A stretch of 60,866 bases of DNA. It comes from an uncultured Porphyromonadaceae bacterium. Lineage in GTDB: Bacteria > Bacteroidota > Bacteroidia > Bacteroidales > Paludibacteraceae. The translations under genes and the position numbers were made by a program. Shown here piece after piece: positions 17,708-25,300 of the stretch. The DNA lies in contig CASEAJ010000102.1 of NCBI GenBank assembly GCA_949285425.1, positions 1 through 60,866 on the forward strand, written 5' to 3'. The notes under the pieces were generated by a model. It did no database searches. It saw only the letters and a list, made by a program, of their open reading frames with translations, and had not been told where the DNA came from. Numbering within the stretch: the first letter of the stretch is position 1; each line of letters begins with the position of its first letter.

Positions 17708-17790
17708 CAAAGATAGTGAAAGGCGAGCGCAGAAGCAAGCGAAAACGCAGTTTTCGGCTTGAATATGCCGAGCCGTTATCGCTCTCCCGC
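17708..17790. repeat. 82-base repeat (type C) carrying the promoter of the 17625 gene
   Basis: It begins CAAAGATAGTGAAAGGCGAG and ends in a GAGCCGTTATCGCTCTCC-like tail, related to the copies at 15034, 18125, 44549 and 53377. Its first eight bases read TATCTTTG leftward (17715-17708), an exact -7 box about 80 bases before the start codon at 17625. It opens an 839-base gene-free region (17626-18464). Confidence 0.75.
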
Positions 17791-17826
17791 ATCAGGTCTT
17801 TGTCAATAAGCTAAGAAGATGTGCAG

Positions 17827-17952
17827 AAAGTACCTATAGTTAGTCTTCCAACTACCTATAGTTAGTCTTCCAACTACCTATAGTTAGTCTTCCAACTACC
17901 TATAGTTAGTTGTTCAACTACCTATAGTTAGTCGCCCAGTGTACTATAGTTT
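17827..17952. repeat. 22-base-period dyad array, six units
   Basis: The core AACTA-CCTA-TAGTT repeats with starts at 17827, 17849, 17871, 17893, 17915 and about 17937, a strict 22-base period. The first and last units are degenerate; the linkers (GTCTTC, GTTGTT, GTCGCC) vary. It has the same 6-4-6-6 plan as the arrays at 7967, 21232, 39087, 46508 and 55370, with a different arm sequence. There are no unique spacers, so this is not CRISPR. Confidence 0.9.
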
Positions 17953-18124
17953 GTTTTTCTGTTTCGTAAAGGAAATAAGAGCTTGAACTACAGGATGTAA
18001 TGAAAGCAAAAGAATGAGTGTTAAAAAATCTGCTATAGGAAGTTGGGCAAGAAACTATAGGAAGTGTCTTGTTGCGCTTGCAGGAAGAGGTGAAAAAACA
18101 GGGAAAAGCGCATGGACCGGTCAT

Positions 18125-18207
18125 GCAAAGATAGCGAAAGGTGAGTGCAATGGCAACAAACTTGTTTGATTGACATTGCCGAGCCGCCTCCTATCTTATG
18201 TAAAGGT
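18125..18207. repeat. 82-base repeat (type C), single diverged copy
   Basis: It starts CAAAGATAGCGAAAGGTGAG and ends GCCTCCTATCTTATGTAAAG, matching both ends of the other type C copies; the middle (GGCAACAAACTTGTTTGA) matches the partial second copy at 53459. Confidence 0.7.
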
Positions 18208-18311
18208 ACAAAAAAACTGATGAATGGCAAGCGGTAGTTGGTAGCGGGTGGGGGAGAACAGGATGCGGGCTGACAAAATGTTTCGGAAAAAGTTTTTTGC
18301 ACTGCAAATAT

Positions 18312-18393
18312 AAGACATAATGTCTTGTTTTAGTGGAATATAAGGTTTGAAAGAAGACATTGTGTCTTGTTTTTGCTTTTGGAAAGAACTTTG
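18312..18393 (+). promoter_or_regulatory. clpB promoter region with two matching palindromes
   Basis: AAGACATAATGTCTT (18312-18326) and AAGACATTGTGTCTT (18354-18368) are two perfect dyads with the same half-site AAGACA, centres 42 bases apart (four helical turns). A -7-like GAACTTTG lies at 18386-18393, so the second dyad covers the region just upstream of the -33 position. This looks like an operator pair for a regulator of the clpB heat-shock gene. It does not match CIRCE or the HspR box. Confidence 0.6.
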
Positions 18394-18464
18394 CAATCCT
18401 CAGGGCGTACTGCCGCAAAAGCGGTAGGATGTATGAATGTAAAAACAATAAAAACAGAAACGAT

Positions 18465-21056
18465 ATGAACTTTAACAATTTCACAATTAAATCGCAGGAA
18501 GCAGTGCAGTCCGCTGTTAACCTGGTGCAGGCAAAAGGGCAGCAGGTCATTGAACCGCCTCACCTGATGAAGGGAATCATGAAGGAGGGGGAAGAGGTCC
18601 TGCAATTCTTGTGCGGCAAGTTGGGAGTGAACCTGGCTTCGTTGGGTGCCGTGGTTGACAATATGGTTGAAGGTTATCCGAAGGTGTCGGGTGCCGAACC
18701 TTATTTGAGCCGTGAAACCAATGCTGTGTTACAACGGGCGGTGGCTTTGTCGTCAAAGGCAGGGGACCAGTTTGTGTCTTTGGAATATATCCTCCTGGCT
18801 TTACTGGCCGAAAAGAACGTGCTGACCCGTGTGCTGAATGATGCGGGCATGACGGAAAAAGGGCTTGAGGCGGCCATTGCCGAACTGCGTAAAGGGGCGA
18901 AGGTGTCGTCGGCCTCGGCGGAAGACAGCTACAATTCGCTGGAAAAGTATGCCATTAACCTGAATGAACGGGCCCGTTCAGGCAAACTGGACCCGGTCAT
19001 CGGGCGTGATGAAGAAATACGACGGGTGCTTCAGATTTTGAGCCGTCGTACGAAAAACAACCCTATCCTGATAGGTGAGCCGGGTACGGGGAAAACAGCC
19101 ATTGCCGAAGGACTGGCGCACCGTATCGTGCGGGGCGATGTGCCTGAAAATCTGAAGACCAAACAGATTTTCTCGTTGGACATGGGGGCGCTTGTGGCCG
19201 GAGCAAAATACAAGGGTGAGTTTGAAGAACGGTTGAAAGCTGTGGTCAACGAAGTGATGAAGGCTGATGGTGAAATCATTCTGTTCATCGATGAAATACA
19301 TACACTGGTCGGTGCCGGCAAGGGCGAAGGGGCCATGGATGCCGCCAACATACTGAAACCGGCCTTGGCCCGTGGTGAGTTGCGTGCCATAGGTGCAACG
19401 ACACTCGATGAATATCAGAAGTATTTTGAAAAGGACAAGGCACTTGAACGTCGTTTCCAGGTGGTAATGGTCGACGAACCGGACGAAGCAAGTACCATAT
19501 CCATCCTGCGTGGTTTGAAGGAACGGTATGAAAATCACCACAAGGTGCGTATCAAAGACGATGCGATTATTGCGGCGGTGGAATTGTCAAACCGTTACAT
19601 TACCGACCGTTTCCTGCCCGACAAGGCGATTGACCTGATGGATGAAGCGGCAGCCCGTTTGCGTCTGGAAGTGGACTCCGAACCGGAAGAACTGGACAAA
19701 CTCGAACGTAACATCAAGCAGCTGGAAATAGAACGCGAAGCCATCAAGCGTGAACATGATGACAAGAAGCTGGCTGCACTCAACGAAGAGATAGCCAACC
19801 TGAAAGAGGAAGCCAAAGGCATGCGTGCCAAATGGAGTTCGGAAAAGAAACTGATAGACCGCATACAGCAGGCCAAAATCGAGATAGAAAGCCTCAAATA
19901 TGAAGCTGAACGTGCCGAACGCGAGGGCGACTACGGCAAGGTGGCCGAAATACGTTATGGCAAAATCAAGGAACAGGAAAACGCCATTGCCGCCGCGCAA
20001 AAGGAACTGGCGGGCATTCAGGGTGACCGGGCCATGATTAAGGAAGAGGTGGACAGTGAAGACATTGCCGACATTGTGAGCCGATGGACGGGTATTCCTG
20101 TCAAGAAAATGCTGCAGAGCGAAAAGGACAAACTGCTGCATTTGGAAGACGAACTGCATAAACGGGTCATAGGGCAGGATGAAGCCATTGCTGCCGTGGC
20201 CGATGCCGTGCGCCGTAGCCGTGCCGGTCTGCAGGATCCGCGCCGGCCTATCGGGTCGTTCATTTTCCTCGGTACGACCGGGGTGGGAAAGACCGAACTG
20301 GCGAAGGCCTTGGCCGAATATCTGTTTGACGACGAAAACATGATGACCCGAATCGATATGAGCGAGTATCAGGAAAAGTTCAGTGCCACACGATTGATCG
20401 GGGCTCCTCCCGGATATGTGGGATATGACGAAGGCGGACAGCTGACCGAAGCCATACGACGCAAGCCGTATTCCGTTGTGTTGTTCGATGAAATAGAAAA
20501 GGCACACCCCGATGTGTTCAATGTGCTGCTGCAGGTGCTGGATGATGGCCGGTTGACCGACAACAAGGGACGGACAGTCAATTTCAAGAATACCATCATC
20601 ATCATGACGTCCAATATGGGGTCGAACCTCATTCGCGAGAATTTTGAAAAAATGACCGCCGACAACCGCGAAGAGGTTATGCAGCGTACGAAACGTGAAG
20701 TATTCGACCTGTTGAAACAGACCATACGGCCCGAGTTTCTGAACCGTATTGATGAACTGATTATGTTCGCACCGTTGAGCCAGCAGGAAATAGGCAAGAT
20801 TGTCCGTCTGCAAATCAAGGGAGTGGAACATACCCTGGCTCAGAACGGCATAACGTTGCGGTTGACCGATGCGGCCGTTGACTTCCTGACGCATGAAGGA
20901 TTCGACCCGCAGTTTGGTGCACGTCCTGTGAAACGGGCCATTCAGCGGTATGTGCTCAACGACTTGTCCAAACAAATCATTGCCGGCAGTGTAGACAACA
21001 CAAAGGCCATTGTGGTGGACAGGCAAGGAGATGGACTGACGTTCCGAAACGAATAG
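18465..21056 (+). CDS. clpB: ATP-dependent disaggregase ClpB
   Basis: I start at 18465 ([15 protein letters not shown]), giving 863 residues, the normal ClpB length; the frame stays open upstream but without homology. Order: N-domain (1-145), first AAA domain with Walker A GEPGTGKT (204-211), the coiled-coil middle domain (about 400-525, rich in Glu/Lys/Arg), and second AAA domain with Walker A GTTGVGKT (603-610) and the arginine-finger region. With DnaK it pulls apart protein aggregates after heat stress. It is monocistronic, with its own terminator and a promoter flanked by two AAGACA dyads. Confidence 0.97.
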   Translation: MNFNNFTIKSQEAVQSAVNLVQAKGQQVIEPPHLMKGIMKEGEEVLQFLCGKLGVNLASLGAVVDNMVEGYPKVSGAEPYLSRETNAVLQRAVALSSKAGDQFVSLEYILLALLAEKNVLTRVLNDAGMTEKGLEAAIAELRKGAKVSSASAEDSYNSLEKYAINLNERARSGKLDPVIGRDEEIRRVLQILSRRTKNNPILIGEPGTGKTAIAEGLAHRIVRGDVPENLKTKQIFSLDMGALVAGAKYKGEFEERLKAVVNEVMKADGEIILFIDEIHTLVGAGKGEGAMDAANILKPALARGELRAIGATTLDEYQKYFEKDKALERRFQVVMVDEPDEASTISILRGLKERYENHHKVRIKDDAIIAAVELSNRYITDRFLPDKAIDLMDEAAARLRLEVDSEPEELDKLERNIKQLEIEREAIKREHDDKKLAALNEEIANLKEEAKGMRAKWSSEKKLIDRIQQAKIEIESLKYEAERAEREGDYGKVAEIRYGKIKEQENAIAAAQKELAGIQGDRAMIKEEVDSEDIADIVSRWTGIPVKKMLQSEKDKLLHLEDELHKRVIGQDEAIAAVADAVRRSRAGLQDPRRPIGSFIFLGTTGVGKTELAKALAEYLFDDENMMTRIDMSEYQEKFSATRLIGAPPGYVGYDEGGQLTEAIRRKPYSVVLFDEIEKAHPDVFNVLLQVLDDGRLTDNKGRTVNFKNTIIIMTSNMGSNLIRENFEKMTADNREEVMQRTKREVFDLLKQTIRPEFLNRIDELIMFAPLSQQEIGKIVRLQIKGVEHTLAQNGITLRLTDAAVDFLTHEGFDPQFGARPVKRAIQRYVLNDLSKQIIAGSVDNTKAIVVDRQGDGLTFRNE

Positions 21057-21078
21057 ACGTATTGATACGCAAAGATGC

Positions 21079-21120
21079 AAAGACGTGAAGAGAAGGAATG
21101 CTTCTTTTCGCGTCTTTTTT
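21079..21120 (+). terminator. Terminator of clpB
   Basis: AAAGACGTGAAGAGAAG pairs with CTTCTTTTCGCGTCTTT, followed by T residues to 21120, 22 bases past the clpB stop. Confidence 0.85.
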
Positions 21121-21231
21121 CATTTCCGCCTTCCTGTTCTGTCTTGTTTTTACATGTTCCCCTATTTGTGAGCCTGCAGCCCTTCGGGCTTTTGACCGAG
21201 AAGTTCTATGTTTTTGCTGATAAAGTTCTTT

Positions 21232-21313
21232 TTTCACCTATGTGAAAAATATGTTTCACCTATATGAAAAGCTTTTTTCACCTATGTGAAAAGCATGTTT
21301 CACCTATGTGAAA
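21232..21313. repeat. 22-base-period dyad array, four units (TTTCAC arms)
   Basis: TTTCAC-CTAT-GTGAAA repeats with starts at 21232, 21254, 21276 and 21298. Linkers are AATATG, AGCTTT and AGCATG. The same arm is used in the array at 39087-39168. A following segment, CAGCATG...CATGCTG (21326-21350), resembles the modules that follow the 39087 and 55370 arrays. It lies in the 829-base gene-free region 21057-21885, between the clpB terminator and the RNA candidate. Confidence 0.9.
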
Positions 21314-21466
21314 AAAGAAACTTGCCAGCATGTGTATACGACATGCTGCCGTCGAACGCATCATCCTGTGCCGTTGAGCCGGCTTCTACACCGAAAAAGG
21401 ACTTCTTCAATTTACTAAAATTGCACTTGCTGGCTGATTTTAGCCTGAATATTAAATAATTATTTT

Positions 21467-21474
21467 TACCTTTG
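21467..21474 (+). promoter_or_regulatory. -7 box of the RNA candidate
   Basis: TACCTTTG is an exact TAnnTTTG match; transcription would start near 21481. Confidence 0.65.
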
Positions 21475-21480
21475 CATTGT

Positions 21481-21805
21481 CTTGTTCACGCCGAGGCTTC
21501 CTGCAAGAGGAAGAGCAGGCGGGCGGGATGACATATAATGAAAGGCGTTTACTTGACGCTTTGTTTTCTGACGCTAAGAAACTTCGCAACTTTCAGAAAC
21601 AGTCGGGAACAAGGCAACGGTAGATGTCTGCGGGGTATGTTATGTACTGACGAATAAAGAGACACTTCCGTAGAGTCGGAGGTGTGTCTTGTCGGGTTAT
21701 ACATATCGGCGTGGGCTTCTGCGTTGCTCGTTCAGACTGTTTCGGGCAATGCGAAGGCCTCTTAGCGTGGGACGAGTAACAGGTACAGACTCCCGCGCTT
21801 TTTTT
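21481..21805 (+). ncRNA. Candidate structured non-coding RNA of about 325 bases
   Basis: The stretch is bounded by a consensus -7 box and a terminator (AGCGTGGGA 21764-21772 with TCCCGCGCT 21791-21799, then T to 21805) and has no credible reading frame. Visible helices: CTTGTTC (near 21480) with GAACAAG (near 21610) closing a first domain; TTTCTGA with TCAGAAA; GACACTTCCG with CGGAGGTGTGTC; and GGCTTC-GCGTTGC with GCAATGC-GAAGGCC. The loop of the last helix (GTTGCTCGT) can pair with ACGAGTAAC at 21772-21780, a possible pseudoknot. I do not see the hallmarks of tmRNA, RNase P RNA or SRP RNA. It may belong to a Bacteroidales RNA family I cannot name. Confidence 0.6.
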
Positions 21806-21885
21806 ATGTGTGCACGTGTCGAATTAACCATTGTTGTCCGGCTTGGGGGAGTGTGGGGCGGACGGTATAAAAACGTGTATTGCAC

Positions 21886-22398
21886 ATGAAAACAATTATT
21901 GCGATTTCAGCACTCCCCAACAGTGGTAAGACCCATGGCGTGGTGGCGGCGGCAGACCACCTGTGTATGCTGAAAGGTATAGGAAAATTTCAAGTCGGAA
22001 AATATCAGGACTTTGCTTATTATGAACCCAAGCCTCATGAAGCCGGTATGAAAAAAGTGTTGCGCCGGGTGGAGCTTGTAGCTGCAGACGGAACAGTGAA
22101 ATACATCGGCTTTGCCAGCGAAGGAGACAGCCGATGGTTTGTAAAACATGGATTGGATACGCTGACCAACAACGGGACACTGGAATTGGATGTCATTGTG
22201 GCGACATGCCGTCATTACGGTGTCACTAAAAATGAACTGAAAACATGGGCGGATGCGTATGGTTATGACCTGATTTGGACAGCCCCGTATCATGCCTGTG
22301 ACCAAAAAGGCGCAACACCGGATGCGGTTTTTACCGACCGGCTGAATGCTGTTTTTGCTGAGAACATGTCTAATCTGATCAATCTGCTTTTGTCATGA
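21886..22398 (+). CDS. Small P-loop protein of unknown function
   Basis: I start at 21886 (MKTIIAISALPNSGKT), giving 170 residues; the ATG at 21880 adds two residues. A Walker A motif ALPNSGKT lies at 9-16, a GFASEGDS segment near 67-74 and an IVATCRHYG strand near 104-112. This pattern resembles small Bacteroidales ATP-binding proteins in which a conserved G-x-SEGD follows beta-strand 3. No function is known to me. The stop overlaps the start of the giant surface protein gene by four bases (ATGA), so translation of the two is coupled. That pairing of a cytosolic NTPase with an exported protein is unusual. Confidence 0.6.
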   Translation: MKTIIAISALPNSGKTHGVVAAADHLCMLKGIGKFQVGKYQDFAYYEPKPHEAGMKKVLRRVELVAADGTVKYIGFASEGDSRWFVKHGLDTLTNNGTLELDVIVATCRHYGVTKNELKTWADAYGYDLIWTAPYHACDQKGATPDAVFTDRLNAVFAENMSNLINLLLS

Positions 22399-25300
22399 AA
22401 CAGTTGTTTACACACATGCGGTTTGGGCTGATAGTTTTATGCAGCACAGGCTTGTCCTTACCCCTTTTTGCCCAGTTCAGCGGTTCAGGTAGCGGCACGG
22501 AGGAGGACCCGTATCGCATATTTAATGCCGTACAACTTAACCAGGTGCGGAATTTTTTGAATAAAACGGATGTGCATTTCTCCTTGGAAGCAGATATTGA
22601 CATGACGGAGTGGATAGCCGACAACAATCCCGTGCAGGGGTGGGCGCCGATTGGGACAAGAAGTGCTCCTTTTAGAGGAACATTTAATGGAAATGGACAT
22701 ACTATTTCCAATATATGGATTAATCGTCTTGAAACCGATGATGTTGGGTTATTTGGAAGAGTAAAAGGAGATGTAAATCTTTCTAATATTCATTTGCAGA
22801 ATGTGAATTACGTAGGAAATGTTAATGTTGGTGGACTTGTGGGTTATGTAGATGCAAATTTAACAGCGACAGCGATAGCCGATTATGATTCACCTGTTCG
22901 GGTATACACTTGCTCGGTGGAGATACATCAATGTACCACTACAGGAGTTATTAAAGGGGATAGTTGTATAGGTGGCACTATTGGTAATTTGAGCGTAAAT
23001 ACATCTGCTCATTCGGACATCAGAAACTATAAAGATTATAATAAAGGAGCTGAGGCGGAAGCTAAAGCGACATCTTCTGTTGTAGTGGAAGAATGTTTGT
23101 CATCTTGTCATCTTTTTGGAAATACCAATTTAGGAGGAATAGTAGGGAATGTCAGTTCTATATCAAATGCTTTTGCACGTAGTATATTATCTGAGAGTCA
23201 GTTTAGTTCATCAGCTTCAGCATCTTCGAAAGTAGAAATTATAAAGTGCAATGCCTCCATGTGTCAAATTCAAGGGAATGAAGCTTTAGGGGGTATAATA
23301 GGTTTATTTATAAAATCTTCAGATGAAGTGTCTTATTCGGGAGGAAGCGCAAGTGCAGGTGTTTCAAGTAAAGTGAATGAATGCTATTTTGGTGGCGAGC
23401 TGGATGGATACATGGCAGTAGGAGGAATTGTTGGAAAGGTAGATGGAGATGTTTCTTTCCCATTAAAAGAGTGTTTTGTAACCGGTGCTATTGTTGGAGA
23501 TGCCAATATAGGTGGTCTGTTAGGAGTTGGGTCTGGAAATGTTAGTATATCCTCATCTTATGCTCAATGTCATCGTGTGTTTGGTAATTCAAATGTGGCT
23601 GGAATATGTCATGGAGGTTCTATAAATACAACTGTCGCCATCAACGAGGAACTGCGGGCAAATAGCGACCTTTTCCGTGTGGGTGCTAAGGGTGGCAGTA
23701 ACAACCTGGCCTGGACACTTACTTCCATGATACTGAACGGAGAAAAACAGCCCCTTCCACCCGATGATGCACAAAATGGCACGAGTACCGGCCTTTCCAC
23801 ACTGAAACTGCAAGCTACCTACGAGGGGTTGGACTGGGACTTCAACAGTGTATGGGATATACAAGAGACGGAAAGTTTTCCGTATTTCCAGTTTCAGACC
23901 GCACCGCCTCATTTTACCCAGGTTTTGAAAGCGGGCGACACGCAACTGTCCGGGCAGTGCATCGAAGGGGGAACGGTGAAAGTGCGGGTAGGCGACAAGA
24001 CCTACACCGAACCATCGACCGGCAATACATGGAGCATGACCGTAGATGCTCTGCAGGGGGGCGACTTGGTACAGGTGTCTGTGCAGGCTGAGGGTAAAAT
24101 GCCCTCGTACGTTGTCTATGCCACGGTGTCCTTGGCGGGGAACGGCACGCAGGATGACCCTTACCTCATCCGCTCGGCCCATGACCTGCAAGCTATCGGT
24201 CAAATGAAGACGGAAGCCGCTGCTTATTACAAATTAGTGGAGGACATAGACCTTACGGAGTGGATAGCTTCCAACAACGATGGCAAGGGTTGGGTACCGG
24301 TGGGCGGCAATGTGTCGGCATTGTTCGGCCACTTCGATGGCGGCGGCCACACGGTGAGCGGTTTGTGGACAGACCCGAGTTACGAAAAGGGCGGTTTGTT
24401 TGCCGCATGGGCTGCTGGCAGCGAAGTGAAAAATCTGAAAGTGGAAACAGCAACCGGCAAGTCTGTGTCGGGCAAAGCGTGTGCCGGTGGTCTTGTCGGA
24501 AGCAATGCGGGTTTGCTGACAGATTGCCATGTCAGCGGTACGGTGGGTATCGGTACATATACTGGTGGTATTGCCGGTGAAAACACGGGTACTATCACCG
24601 CCTGCCGCTTTGCAGGTGAAGTGTCATCGAATGCCACTCAGCCTCACGTGGGCGGTATCGCCGGGTACAATACTGGCACCATAGCCGAGTGCTATGTCGA
24701 AGGTCGTGTGTCCTCTATCTCCTCCAATGCCCGTGTAGGTGGTATTGCAGGAGACCATACCGCTGGGGCGCAACTGCATGACAACTATAGTGCTGCAACG
24801 GTGACGGCTTTGGGTACGAACGCTTATGGTGCGGGCATTGTCGGCTACAACAACGGTGAGGTGGCCCGGTGTTATGCCACGGGCGATGTGACCGGTTACT
24901 CGGTGGCCGGTGTATGCGGCTACAACAACGGTACGGAGGCTACTCTCACGGGCTGCGTGGCAGCCAATCGGCAAATCACTGCCACCAAAACAGGACTGCG
25001 TCTGTTGGGCGGTTATACTGGTGGTCAAGCCCCCTCCGTCACGGACAACTATGCGTTGAAAACCATGTCCGTATCGGTCAACGGCATTCCGCAGCAGATA
25101 TACGATGATCCTTTGAACGCCACGGCACGCACGCAAGATGAATTGTGGCAAAAAGCCTTGTATGAAAGCATGGGTTGGAACATGACGGATGTGTGGGGCA
25201 TTGACGAGGGAGAAGGCTATCCTTATTTGCGGGCATTTGTAGTGCCGGTATCGGCGGTTACGCTTGACAAAAGCCAGGCAGAAGTGCGTGCGGGTGAAAG

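Noticed and set aside
19587..21080. A 497-residue open frame antisense to clpB
   Set aside because: Shadow frame; ClpB motifs are complete on the plus strand.
21481..21805. tmRNA, RNase P RNA or SRP RNA
   Set aside because: The conserved tag frame, P4 core and GGAAG-type SRP loop were looked for and not seen.
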